A stretch of 20,475 nt of DNA from Hypsibius dujardini (GCA_001579985.1 LRSR01004132.1:1-20475); one strand, 5' to 3'. Shown: positions 1 through 10,219, counted from the first letter of the stretch. Notes: a model not told the origin generated them from the letters alone. Made by a program: numbers and translations.

Positions 1-5
1 CGTAC

Positions 6-2076
6 CTTTGAGTGTTCAATATGATATAGTCCGCGCTGTAATCTTTCGGGTAGACGGCGGGATAGTTGGGACTGTTGATCACACTCTCTTCAGTCAAGCT
101 CGCGAGCGTAATTGTGGGCGTGATCCACGGTTCGGGCTGCGGAAGTGAACTCAGAGGGACATACGAAAGGTCTATAGCAAATTTAGAACATATATTACAA
201 TGGATCGATAATTATCCATCTACACGGTGGAACTTGCTGATTTGCCAGCCGAGACCGGTGACGCCGTAGTCGGAGCAAAATTCCACGACAGCAGTGTTCC
301 GTCCCAGCACGACCGGAGCGGGCAAACCCACGCCACAAAAGGGACCTGGATACATTTTTACACATTTTTTAGACAAGATTTTTAATTATTTTTTTGAAAC
401 GTTTTACTGACCGTGTGAGACGACGATGGAGTCTGCCGATCTGCAGACACGCGAAGCTGCAACCGCTTCCGTTGCGCCTACACACAAAATGAAATTGCGT
501 GACATAGACTAACGCCGAGATGGTGCCTTACTTATTTTGCTTTTAACAATGATAATTATTTTTTTCCACAACGAATACAAATTTTTAAATTATACTGCCA
601 AAACTTATTGCTATTCTAAGGATCAAAATTATAATAATCGCATTCCGTGACCGTTGGAGGCGTAAAATCTTACTAAATTGCACGGCAGAAAACTTTTAAA
701 ACAAATCAAAGCGTCCGACTTCTAAACAAATCCAAGTGTTGTAGTGTATGCCTACCTGGTCTTGCAGTGTCAAAAATGGTAACCTTATCATGAGGGCTGC
801 AATAAAATGAAAATTATTAACATCTCCACTGATGGGAACACAGCAGGGGCTCATTTTGATTGCCAGGGATCAGTGCATGGGCATATCCCCTTACCCTCAA
901 AAAAATAATTCGGTATTTTTACGGAATCAAATGCATTAGGTTTTTATGAACAAAAACTATTTGAGGTAGAAGTGCGAACTGTAACCGTTGAGGCACGAAT
1001 AATTTTCGTGTTTTTTAGTTTGGGTGATAGAAACCCACAACAAAATAATCCTCTGCCCGGGACCGGTCCGCCAGATATTTTTTGCACATACCCCCGTTAT
1101 ATTTATTGCTTGCAATTCAATTTTTGAATTTTTGAAACTAAACAATTTTTAGGAAGGCGTAGCCCCTTGAGGGCCCGCGCCCATCGGTGCATGCACCAAC
1201 CCCCTGAGAGTCGAAATGAGCATCTGAATCAGAGAAGGCCCTATTTCGAGGGATTTCCATAAATTGCGTCAAAAGGCGCCCGCAGATGCGTTCAGGCATT
1301 GAATTTTGGGTTGCGTTGGCAGCGCGAAGCTGAGCAGGGAGCAATGTACATGCAGGGGCAGGGAAGACAGCTGGATAGGAAGAGACCGAGGACACAGACA
1401 GCTGCAGCACAGCGCAAAAGACAGAGAACTCTGACTCTTCTTCTGTGGCTACAGAGAACGTTCCACAAATGTAGGCAGAGGGATCGAATTACATTAAAAC
1501 AAAGAAGGTGAGAGGGGAGAAGGCTAGAGATCTGTAGTCGTCTTCTCCTTACAACAGAGTTAGTGGACTAAGGATAAACAAATATCTTGTCTGAGAAATG
1601 ATTTCTAACGAAGAAAACTGTTGAGAACTGATGCTCTACAGCTGTATGAGAAATCCCTTGATCGTCCCTATACGATAGTGACGTATTGTTATGCACATAC
1701 CAGCGTAGTAAGTCTGCGCTCGATCCTGCTTCTACCTCGAAATCTTGTATGAAGGTGAGAGTCAATTGGGTGTCCGCTGGTCCAGTTATATACCAACGAC
1801 AAGCCTGTTTTTTTTTTAAATTGTGAACATCGTGTATTGTAAATAGTTTATATTTAAGGTGTTACCGTGTAGTCGTCGTAGTTGAACGGGAAGTTGTCGC
1901 TGTTGATAACCGAAACGTCCGGTCCGATGGTCACGTTCCTCGTGCATGCGCCATCTAAAAGGTGCATACGTTTTCACAGGGTACCTTTTCATTACACCTC
2001 AACTTTATTTCTTACCTGAAGATTGGACGAATACCGCAACAAACACCACCACCAGAAGGCTAGCTAACGTTGCCAT
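6..2076 (-). CDS. secreted CUB-domain protein, 5' part (gene continues left of the window)
   Basis: Proposed exons in transcript order are 2076-2016, 1954-1866, 1804-1736, 508-412, 345-224 and 136-6. Exon 1 starts with ATG at 2076 and encodes a signal peptide (MATLASLLVVVFVAVFVQSS). Exons 1 to 2 join in phase 1 and exons 2 to 3 in phase 0. Exons 2 and 3 start a CUB domain: a Cys, then VINSDNFPFNYDDYT, then CRWYITGP and LTLTFIQDFEVE, matching the family pattern of NFP.NY, C.W.I and L.F..F. Exon 412-508 gives CRSADSIVV, and exon 224-345 gives PFCG, then VVEFCSD, then GLGWQISKF, the usual end of the domain. Exon 6-136 opens a second CUB domain (VINSPNYPAVYPKDY). CUB domains are extracellular binding modules of about 110 residues. 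The weak points are the end of exon 3 and the start of exon 4: donor GAG|GTAGAA and acceptor GTTAG fit by phase but would give a long loop. No protease or other domain is visible in this part. Confidence 0.75.
509..1735 (-). other. long intron of the CUB gene, no second gene seen
   Basis: This 1.2-kb stretch lies between the third and fourth proposed exons of the CUB gene. It is AT-rich at both ends and less so around 1140-1510. The open frames inside (1299-1511 plus, 1138-1410 minus) show no family motif, signal peptide or splice pattern and are probably chance. Part of the missing loop of the first CUB domain could be coded here by an exon I could not place. Confidence 0.4.
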
Positions 2077-2204
2077 TATTTCCGTAATTTTCGTGTAAAC
2101 ATAGACCGAAAAAAATCCCACAACAACGTCTGAGTGAAATGTACACTTGAGTTGAGTAACAATTTACTATGCCGAAAAGCTCGATGTATTAGGGGTGTTA
2201 TGCC
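2077..2204. promoter_or_regulatory. putative bidirectional promoter between two head-to-head secreted-protein genes
   Basis: Only 128 bp separate the start codon of the CUB gene (minus, 2076) from the start codon of the candidate small secreted peptide gene (plus, 2205). Both 5' UTRs and both core promoters would have to fit here. No clear TATA box is visible in either direction. The inference depends on the plus-strand gene being real. Confidence 0.35.
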
Positions 2205-2519
2205 ATGAACTTAAAATCGGCCTTCGTATTGATTATAATTATCTCTTCCATGTATGTTAGGGAAGGGAATCAAACGACTTGCAATGAGCAGCACAAGGTA
2301 TGTTATCAAATTATCAGAGAATAAAGGACTGATTCTGCCTTCAATTGTCAGCAGATATCTTGGTGTGCTGCCGTGTCAGGAACGTTCTGCGGCATTGATT
2401 GGATGGAAGAGTCCCTATATTGGAGTTTTGGAAAAGTAACACCTCAACGAAGTTCGAGGCAGTTAGGGTACGAGTACCCAAGACCGCCAAATCGGTTTTA
2501 TTTTCGGAAACCACTATAA
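2205..2519 (+). CDS. candidate small secreted cysteine-containing peptide precursor, 86 aa, two exons
   Basis: Exon 1 is 2205-2297 and exon 2 is 2352-2519, separated by a 54-nt intron with donor AAG|gtatgt and acceptor attgtcag (phase 0). An alternative acceptor 3 nt downstream also keeps the frame. The first 18 or so residues form a signal peptide (MNLKSAFVLIIIISSMYV). The mature part has three cysteines: TTCNEQ, then SWCAAVSGTFCGIDW. A Gly-Lys follows (YWSFGK), then a basic, Tyr/Pro-rich tail ending FYFRKPL. An AATAAA lies about 120 nt after the stop, near 2640. The short length, the single pair of close cysteines and the GK that could be an amidation site recall a neuropeptide precursor, but there is no dibasic cleavage site and I recognise no family. 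It could instead be a chance combination of open frames. The next gene to the left starts 128 bp away on the other strand. Confidence 0.45.
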
Positions 2520-3307
2520 TCACCCCCTTTTGTACTCCGTTTTACTATTGACAATCCCTTCGCAATTTTGTTAAATTTAACATTGCGTTAGCGTTGTAAC
2601 ACTTGTGTACAAAAATACTTCAAAATTGTGTAAGGGCAATAAATAGAAATAGAGTGGAAAATAGAAATGAGTAGTATCAAGATAGTCTGTTTTATATTGG
2701 GAATGTAATATTTGCATCATTTGCATTTCACGGTTTCAAAGATCAATTTTATTTTGGTTCAATTACATTTGATCGTTCAGATATACACATATATTTTTAT
2801 GAAGAAGGATTTCCGTTAAAATTTGTTGCAATACTTTCTTTAAGAAACTGAGACTTCCATGATGATTGAGGTTTGATTTTAAATTTTATTTTATTTAGGA
2901 AAAGGGGGTGACTATCGTAAAAAGCGGTGAAAAGGGGTGTAAAGGGGACTACAGTGGTACCATTATTTTTAACTGCTAAATTGCTTGATCAACTCACGAA
3001 AAATAATAATTCCTAAATGTTCGTGCTGATATATGTACATCGCTTACTGTTAAGTTCCGTGAACTATGCGTGATAGTTACACGCGCACATGTGAGCGTAA
3101 AAAAGAGAATTTAATATTTAGTTTAAGCATCAAATTAAGCTGAAAATGTTGATCAGCAATTTGAGAAAATGGCGCTCGTTTACAACGAAACTTACAATAA
3201 ACTAGATTTCCAATATACTACTGCTACGGATCCTAAGAACGCGTTTCATGAATTTAAAAGAATAGAAATTCACAAATTTCAGTATACAAAAATGAATTGG
3301 AAGCCCA
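2520..3307. other. intergenic DNA, no gene seen
   Basis: AT-rich sequence between the 3' ends of two convergent genes. It holds the AATAAA near 2640 that fits the plus-strand gene at 2205-2519. On the minus strand, an ATTAAA-type signal (TTTAAT on plus) near 3110 could serve the Ly6 gene. No open frame or repeat stands out. Confidence 0.5.
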
Positions 3308-4717
3308 TTAGATAGTCGAAGAAAAACAGCTCAAAGCCACAGCGGACAGAGCCATCCAGAGGGTAATCACAATTTTTCTGGCCCCGTTGCATAATCCGGT
3401 CCCGTTGCCTTTGCAGATACAGATGTCACCCTTGAACTCAATCGTCGCGTCCGCCGGTATGGTCGTGGATCCGGCACCTTTTACCAGTCCTTTGATGTTA
3501 AGGTTCCTGTAGCATTGCTCCTGATTCAGATCGGCGATACCAAAGAGTTCCTTATTCTCACGCAACAGAGAGTCCACACAACCACGCCATCCTCCGTCTA
3601 CGGCAAAAGAGGATGAAAAAAAATTATATTTCGCACGCATATCGTACCACTTATGACTATGAAGAAGTATTCATTATTTGAAGCGGCAACATCGATAAAT
3701 CAGTAACTTGATTGAATCCATGAAATAGACGGGAGCGTTTGTATGGGTTAAATATCGTATTTGAGTTTAAATAACAATAAATATGTTTAGGCCACGGTAA
3801 AAAAATGTTATTAAAAAGAAAAATCGCATAATTAGCATTTTAAATTGAATAAATAAATATGAACAATTCGTTTTGTGATATTTAATAAAAATATACGTTT
3901 AATTTCCTAATTCTACTAATTTTGTGTTAGAAAAATACTTTAAGTAAAATGAAAAACCGCTGTTTGAGCCATTTGAAATATCTCTAAATGTGTTTAAACA
4001 GCGATGGTAAAAGTTTGTTTAGAATTTACCCTATCATAATGTAGTTACAGTGTGCTACGAAATCGAACAATTTTACAATGGATTTGGTACGCAAGGACTT
4101 ATGGACCTTTTCTTACAAGGTACGAGTATTATTTGCTGTTTATTTTCAAGCATGTATTTAAATATTAACGCCTGTGATAACTTGGTAGATACAAGAATGA
4201 AAATAATTAAAAGTACCATTTAGGTTTACAGTAATGGAAGGTATATTGCAATTGGTATTTCATAATTGGAAAAGCTTACCGATCCTCATGTTGAACCCTT
4301 TGTAATGGTCGATCTTGTAGAAGGAGTTATCGGAGTATCGGACACAGCCCTCAGTTGCCCGAGGGCAACTCACGATCTGGGTCTCGTTCAACCACGGGCA
4401 AGGTTCGTTGTCATTGATGCAGGCACGACAATGCATAACAGGATCGCCAATGCGAAGAAAACTGGACGCCGCGCAAGACCCTGTAAATCACATTAATCAT
4501 AATATTATAATAATTTATAATAATTATAATTAATATTATAATGTTATTGTATTATAATTTATTAATTTCGCCCAAATAAGCGATATTTCCTAAAATATTA
4601 AACCAGAAGATCTCTTTTGCACTGTTATTGCTAAACAATTATTCTGCGCTAACCTGTGAAAAAGAGTGGCAGCAAAACTCCCCAAGAAACCAAACCAAAA
4701 ATTGGCGAAGACGCCAT
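3308..4717 (-). CDS. Ly6/uPAR-type three-finger protein, probably GPI-anchored, 184 aa
   Basis: Three exons: 4717-4654, 4480-4280 and 3597-3308. Introns are 173 and 682 nt, both phase 1, with donors gttagc and gtaagc and acceptors ttacag and gccgtag. Residues 1-21 are a signal peptide (MASSPIFGLVSWGVLLPLFF). The mature part has exactly ten cysteines, at about 39, 42, 49, 60, 67, 95, 117, 148, 150 and 158, the number typical of a Ly6/uPAR three-finger domain. The last group reads CICKGNGTGLCNGA, like the conserved CN end of the family. It is followed by a hydrophobic tail (about 164-180) with no cytoplasmic part, as expected for a GPI-attachment signal, with the omega site near Asn159-Ala161. 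An N-glycosylation sequon lies at Asn53. Such proteins sit on the outer cell surface. In invertebrates some modulate ion channels or junctions, but the partner of this one cannot be told. The 41-residue stretch between cysteines 117 and 148 lacks a Cys and makes one finger long. Confidence 0.8.
4494..4566. repeat. A/T-only low-complexity tract in the first intron of the Ly6 gene
   Basis: About 70 bases made almost only of A and T (repeats of ATAAT and TTATAAT). It lies inside intron 1 of the Ly6-type gene, close to the acceptor of exon 2 on the minus strand. Confidence 0.7.
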
Positions 4718-5650
4718 AACTTTTTCAGTTTTGTTGATGAGAACCGAAAAAACAAATGGACGAAACAAAATCCAGACAATGATTAAACTTCAAATATAAA
4801 GCGGCGGAATTTCTTGAAAAAGCAGGGAATAACGCAGCTTTCAAAGAACTCTTATCAGGGCGTCAGCGATTGTGGAACGGAAAGGGGTTGTGTTGACCAT
4901 GACCATAATGTTGAGAGACGTGCAATGACTGTGAGGTAAGGCCCTTTCAATCCCACTGTTTGTTTGATTTTTACTCTGCCCTGTGGCACATGGGTTGGTT
5001 CTATACCTGAAAACCGAAGGATCGTATAGCTGGCAGACCATAAAAAATAATAGTTCAAAGCACGCGCTTACCGAACGCAAATGTATGTTCTACTGGTTGT
5101 TGGCGCTTTGACTTGCTGTTATCCCTTATGTCCAGCGATGCATGTTGTTTTGTACGCGCCCAAATTATGACTGTTTGTTTGCTTATGACATAGGCCAAAA
5201 TTTATTCGATTTTCTGGCTGTTAAAGGAGCTTCATGACAAATGAAAGAACACTCACCCTGGTGTCTGTCGCTGTGAAATGAATATTAACGATAAAGATGA
5301 CAACTTAAAATTTTAACGATATCCACGTACAATATAAACAGTTTTGCAATCGAAAAGTAATCTGTGATGATTTTATATTTTACTATAGAAAAATTTCGAC
5401 TTTCTTCATACAGCACACGATTTTTTGTTTCATTCATTCAGGCGCCACACAGAAACATCACATATCATTGCCGTGCTTATTTGTAACAAATATCACATAA
5501 ATGTCTATGAAGAAATTTTTTTCGCCTTTGATCATGGTCGAAAACGTTTTGTGAACGTCTTACGATTTCCGACTGAAGTTCTCCTGCTATAAGAAAATAG
5601 TATCCGAATTTTCATTTTTCGAATTGATAGGCGATGATTTTGTCTCGTTC

Positions 5651-5916
5651 TCATGTCACATCAATGATAATTAATCTTAAGGTATTCTCAATTTCAGAGC
5701 AGCGTTCTCTTAGAAGAAATGCAACCAGACGCAGCGACCCAAACAGAGTTTTTGACGTCTGGTTCTGTCTGAATCTTTCCAGAATTTGTTGTCGCTAAAC
5801 CAAGAGACCGATAAATAAAAACTCCCTAACAAACTAACCTTAGAATACCACTTAAAAAAGGGAATTGGTCCAGACTTTTGTGGCGGGAAAAATCTATCCG
5901 GAAATGTCGCACTCAT
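5651..5916 (-). CDS. weak candidate two-exon gene, 73 aa, unknown
   Basis: Starting at the ATG at 5916, exon 1 (5916-5839) reads MSATFPDRFFPPQKSGPIPF and ends FKWYSK at a good donor (AAG|gttagt). Exon 2 (5794-5651) starts after ttggtttag and continues in phase 0 for 47 codons (RQQILERFRQNQTSKTLFGS and onward) to a TGA. The intron would be only 44 nt. The product would be basic and non-secreted. I recognise no family, and an open frame of this size can arise by chance here, so this entry is only a prompt for a transcript search. Confidence 0.2.
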
Positions 5917-6222
5917 TTCAAAAAAACTTTGATCGCGGAAAAAAATCAATTAGCTCGTTTTTAAATCAGTTCTGACTTCTAGCAAAATATATACTTTGCT
6001 TTTTACTATGATTCCCGACTGATGCTTCACAGAGAATTGCCGGACCGGTATTTCCTGAGCGTAGTACCCTGAGGAACAATGCTCGCACGTAGAAAATGTC
6101 CCTTACGATGTTCCGGTCAAAGGTTCCATTGTTTTGGTGTTTTGATCATTCTTCGGCACAATATCAAGTCTCAGCCAGCCGTACCAGTTACTACTCAGAT
6201 AGCCATTATGAACTTTCAGGTA

Positions 6223-6240
6223 CCAGACTACGTAGTCTGG
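6223..6240. repeat. perfect 18-nt palindrome
   Basis: CCAGACTACGTAGTCTGG is identical to its own reverse complement, with no spacer. The flanking bases do not extend it. No neighbouring gene explains it. Confidence 0.9.
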
Positions 6241-6471
6241 GATGATTAGCCGGTGATTTGGTCATTATTGGATGGGCTGATCGATGACAACACTGGTTGT
6301 TGAAATTATCAGCAAAATAACGATGACACATGCTATTACAAATTTTATGACGCCAATTCATTAAGAAGCGCGCATCACCCTTATCAGTCGCTTTTGACAA
6401 GACTTGGCTCCTCTTGGTAGGCACCATTGCGAACACAAGTCCCAGTCGTGACACAAGTACCGTAAGTCATG

Positions 6472-6743
6472 GGCTCGTTTAGGATCCCTACAAGTCGGAA
6501 CCAGGACCCCTGATGGTAGAGCCAGGGGCGGGCAAAGGGGTACAATGCATTGGACTCATAACTGAATCCAAAAATCGGTTTATTTTTCCTGATCATATTG
6601 AGGCTCGCGGGAGTGGGACGGGTCTGATTACGGTTTAATTTTCCAAAAAAAAGTGCATTCTGCGCCCTTTGACCGGACCCCTGGCCTTATTATGAGGGGT
6701 ATTAGGGGTCTTGGTTCTGACTTGTAAGAACCCTAGACGAGCC
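6472..6743. mobile_element. foldback/MITE element, family A copy 1 (about 272 bp)
   Basis: The left arm (about 6472-6553, starting GGCTCGTTTAGG) and the reverse complement of the right arm (about 6651-6743, starting GGCTCGTCTAGG) match along roughly 80-90 bp. Shared blocks include TACAAGTC, GAACCA, GACCCCT, GCCAGGGG and AATGCA. There is no open frame inside, so the element is non-autonomous. The same terminal sequence occurs in the element at 11902-12382. No clear target-site duplication was found. Confidence 0.7.
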
Positions 6744-6926
6744 TCTGCTGTAAGTCTAGGCCGAGTCGTATTTTAAAATTCACTACACCGGAAATAAAGA
6801 ATGTTCTAGAAGCGGTTGTAGTCACTATCAACGCATCGCGTAACCCTCCTTGAAGTGTGATATGATTAATTGTGGGACAAAGGAAGAGAGGACGTTCAAG
6901 ATCTTTTTAATATTGCAATTATTTCG

Positions 6927-6933
6927 TATAAAA
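6927..6933 (+). promoter_or_regulatory. TATA box of the three-repeat secreted protein gene
   Basis: TATAAAA lies 87 bp before the ATG at 7014, leaving room for a 5' UTR of about 55 nt. The paralog at 12913 has a TATA box at a similar distance. Confidence 0.6.
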
Positions 6934-7013
6934 TAGTTCAGAGCTTCGATTCACCATCCTCATTCTCATTTGACTTCTACCATAAGAAAGTTGTTCGTTT
7001 AAAAAAATTCAAC

Positions 7014-9116
7014 ATGAAGGCCTCCGTTGTCCTGATAGTGGTGGTAGCTCTCGTCAACAGCCCTCTCATTCAAGGTAGCCATCTCGACATACATCTACTG
7101 TACAACGATACCTTTCTACCAATCATCCTAAATTACCACTAATCTATTTCAATAAAATGAAAACCAAGAATAAAAACCTTTAACTGAATTATTTAAAATA
7201 AATTTCACCTAATTTAAAAATAAAGTATGTACCAACAATACTAAAATAAACAAAACAAGTGCAGACGCTCAAATCGACAAATTAAGTTGATTTAATTAGG
7301 CAAATGAAATTTCAGCTCGCAGTCTGCCGAAGCCTGCTCACCGAGCGCTCGACCCGCAAGGCCTCAGCGACACCATCATCGGCGCCATCGACGACCTCGC
7401 CGCCGAGCTCCATTCCCACGGTGTGAACATCCCCCTCGCCGTGGTGCAGTTCATGTCCGGACAAGGCTTCCAATATCGTCACTTGGTCGTAGCAGCTTTG
7501 GACCGTCTGAAGGCTCAACTGCAGGCTGACTTCGAAATCGACGGCGATGCCATCCTGACGACCTTGACCAGCGGAACCACGGAAGAGCAGGACGAACTTC
7601 TGGAGCAGTATTACGAAGTCTACGTCAACGTATTTGCTCATCTTGCCAGCATCGTTGGACTCCCATTCCTGGGCGGTTTCGGTGACCGCACCGCACAACG
7701 CGCAATCGATCCGCAGGTACAGAAAATCAAAAAACCCCCAAGAAATTGCTTTTCTATCATGTTCGAGAGTATTTTGATAAATTGTTTGTTTCAGTTTAGC
7801 TTAGTTAAATTTATAATCTAACCCTTAAAATATTTTCAAACAAACTACAGTGATAAACTCTTGACTAACAAAACTTTGGACTAAATATTTTAAAAATTGA
7901 TATCCCTGCAGCATTTTGTTCTCTCAAAAATAGACAGACTGAGAATCATTTTGGCAAAATTTTAAATGGAAACATTTTTCAAAATTCCGAACACTATTCA
8001 TGTCCGCGCCCTTGTCTTTACATTTGGCACTAAATCGGTCCAGTCCCACGGTGCTCCTGCCCTCGAGGACTTGCCTGCTATCGCTGGCACGACCCCGGAG
8101 ATCGCCCGCACCATCTACAACGCCGTCGTCGCGCTCTCTGCCCAGCTGCACACCCAGTTTGGCGTCGAACTCGGGGATGTCGTCACCGGACAGACCCAAA
8201 ACCAGGCAGCCATCGCAGTGTCCCTCGAAGCTCTCCAACAACTGGCGAACCAGCTTCGTGAGGAACACGGTGTGTCCATTGCTGACGTCCTCAAGTCCAT
8301 CGCCGCGGCGAACCTCGCACAAATCCTGCAGGAGTACCCGCAGTTCTTTTCCATCGCCGCAGCGATTTATGAAACCCTGCAACAGGTAAGACTCTCGAAC
8401 GTCCGAAACCAGAAAAAATATTAAACAGAACAGCGTAAAGTACAGAACAAAACAGAGTGTACCGGAATAAATAAGAGTGGAATAAAGCAGAACAGATCCG
8501 ACACGACAGAACATAACATCACAGAACAGAGCAGGAACAAACAGAACAAAACAGAACAGAGCAGAACAGAAGATAATTGCACAAAACAAAACAGAATGTA
8601 ATGGAACTGAACCGAACAGAATCAAGCAGAACAGAGCAAAGCAAAACAGAACAGAACACATCCGAACAGAACACATCAGAACAGAACAGAATCACAACCC
8701 TGTTCGTCTGGATACAGATCATCGCTCAGCACATCACGGCACGCGGACTTTCTCCCTCCTTCGAAGACCTTCCCCCGATCGCGGGAACCACCCCTGCGAT
8801 CGCTCGCGCCATTTACGATGCTGTCATCGCACTCTCCGCCCAGCTCCACACTCAATTCGGCGTCGAACTCGGTGATGTTGTGACTGGGGAAGTCAGCGAC
8901 CCCGTTGTGATCGGACAAGCTATCGCTGCTCTTCAGGCCCTGGCCAACAAGCTTCGCGCGGAGCATGGTGTGGCTATTGCTGATGTTTTCGCTTCGATTG
9001 CCAACGCAAATTTGCCAATTCTGGCCGAGCATTTCCCGCAGTTTATTCCGGCTGTCACCGCCTTCTACCGCCAGCTCCAGTGGGTCATTGCTCAGTTTAT
9101 CACCAAAATGTTGTAA
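7014..9116 (+). CDS. secreted protein of three helix-rich repeats, 400 aa, unknown family
   Basis: Four exons: 7014-7074, 7316-7716, 8044-8385 and 8718-9116. Introns are 241, 327 and 332 nt, with donors gtagcc, gtacag and gtaaga, in phases 1, 0 and 0. Exon 1 is a signal peptide (MKASVVLIVVVALVNSPLIQ). Exon 2 carries repeat 1 (LSDTIIGAIDDLAAELHSHG to VYVNVFAHLASIV). Exons 3 and 4 each carry one further repeat (IAGTTPEIARTIYNAVVALS and IAGTTPAIARAIYDAVIALS), both continuing SAQLHTQFGVELGDVVTG. Each repeat is about 100 residues, rich in Ala, Leu, Ile, Glu and Gln, with hydrophobic residues spaced as in amphipathic helices. The mature protein has no Cys and almost no Trp. The exons are GC-rich with many C-ending codons, unlike the AT-rich introns, which suggests high expression. 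An AATAAA lies at 9232-9237. I know no matching family. By form it resembles other tandem helical secreted proteins, but no motif supports a link. The start is fixed by the signal peptide and by the paralog at 12913-13459. Confidence 0.85.
8424..8694 (+). repeat. imperfect AGAAC pentanucleotide array in intron 3
   Basis: About 270 bases of degenerate ACAGA/AGAAC units fill most of the intron between the two repeat-coding exons 3 and 4 of the 400-aa protein gene. The minus strand reads as a long Cys/Ser/Val/Leu/Phe-rich open frame only because of this repeat. Confidence 0.85.
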
Positions 9117-9412
9117 GGAGCACGATGTCGCGGCCTAGAGTTTCAGACGGCTAGGTGATTTAGTTTACTCCAAATGAGGGCAGATTTACATCACATAATG
9201 CAGTGTAGTTTCCTTTCCAATATCCCAGAAAAATAAATATTATGAAGGGGCAAAGTGTTATTGTACAACGTAGGGAGGTCTTTGCGTGTGACATGGGGTA
9301 GGTAGGTCACACACTTCTGACAGTATTTCTACCTACGACTGTGCGTTGGGCCTGACGCAATAACAAAGCATCGCCACGGGACGATCTCATCAATGCCTTA
9401 AAACAATGCATA
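9117..9412 (+). other. 3' UTR and downstream DNA of the three-repeat gene
   Basis: This region runs from the stop at 9116 to the left end of the next mobile element. It holds the poly(A) signal AATAAA at 9232-9237, about 115 nt after the stop. Nothing else is recognised. Confidence 0.55.
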
Positions 9413-10219
9413 CCATGTGTCCACTTCATTTTACTCCTCCCTTCAAATAGACTTTGCTCCGCTCCCCCGCAAGTCTGAAAGTTGGTTACCGCTCATTCAA
9501 TAAAGAATTCATGAATCTGCTGTTCAGTGTCGACAGATTCCTATGGAACGGCGGTTTGTTGACGTTTTTCGGCCTTTGGCCGGAACATTCGAACTTCGGA
9601 ATTGTCCCTTACATCCCACACCAGTTACAGAAAATGTATCGTGCTTGATTGATTTTTTAGCATGCTGTCAGGTAAACAAATGTGGAATATCTTTAGAATG
9701 ATTGGTCTCCATCCAACTCAGCTCGTATTTGTCCAATCAAAGATGGTTTGTCCGATTTTTTTATATTATTTCAAGGTTTATTTAATCTGAAATAGAGCAG
9801 AACAACGCTACCGGCCATCCGCCCAAGTTTCAAGCACGACAACTTTCCCTGCATCGTTTAATAATCTTTTGTCATCAAATTTCGTTTCTTGAGACATATT
9901 TTGGCGCTAAATCTTGTACTAATCATACAAAAGTGCAAGACATTTGGTTTTGTCTTTAACTTAAACGAGCTCAAAAAATTATTTCGCAAATAGTGTAGGA
10001 CAATTGAGTGAAATCGGTATTTGGGATTTACGGAAATTTGGGTATTCTGGAACAAGGACGAAAAAACGTCAAAAAACCGTCGTTTCAACGGAATCTATCG
10101 AAACAGAAGGACAGAAAGATGAATTGTCTATCGAATGAGTGATGGCCTACTTTCCCAACTGCACGGGGAACGGAGTAGTATTCATTTGAAGCGAGGAGCA
10201 AAATAAAGTGGACACATGT
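9413..10219. mobile_element. 807-bp long-inverted-repeat element, TA-flanked, non-autonomous
   Basis: The left end CCATGTGTCCACTTCATTTT and the reverse complement of the right end ACATGTGTCCACTTTATTTT match. Similarity continues for about 200 bp on each side (roughly 9413-9630 and 9995-10219), with shared blocks such as CTCCTC, CTTCAAAT, CTCATTC, GACAGATTCC versus GATAGATTCC, and GGTTTGTTGACGTTTTT versus GGTTTTTTGACGTTTTT. A TA dinucleotide flanks both ends (9411-9412 and 10220-10221), the usual target duplication of Tc1/mariner-type transposons. No transposase frame is present. The open frames at 9454-9648 and 9858-10088 are mirror images from the two arms, not genes. Confidence 0.75.

Larger units (their letters stand above)
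4718..6471. other. gene-poor stretch upstream of the Ly6 gene
   Basis: AT-rich DNA with no convincing gene. It contains a weak two-exon candidate on the minus strand (5651-5916) and a perfect 18-nt palindrome (6223-6240). Open frames at 4841-5080 and 6206-6596 (minus) carry no signal peptide, motif or splice support. Confidence 0.5.

Noticed and set aside
1138-1511. Open frames on both strands in the long CUB intron
   Set aside because: Low-complexity basic or Ser/Ala-rich products with no family feature; probably chance in a less AT-rich patch.
4078-4122. Short plus-strand frame MDLVRKDLWTFSYK ending at a gtacga donor inside the Ly6 intron
   Set aside because: No second exon was found and the frame is too short to judge.
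5246-5275. Possible 14-nt minus-strand microexon with a good gtgagt donor and cacag acceptor
   Set aside because: No neighbouring exon in a matching frame was found.
8000-8389. Second plus-strand frame over exon 3 of the repeat protein
   Set aside because: It is the out-of-frame shadow of the conserved exon, and its product shows no similarity to the paralog.
7924-8676. Minus-strand 250-aa open frame rich in Cys, Phe, Leu and Val
   Set aside because: It is the shadow of the AGAAC repeat and of exon 3 on the other strand; the composition follows from the simple repeat.
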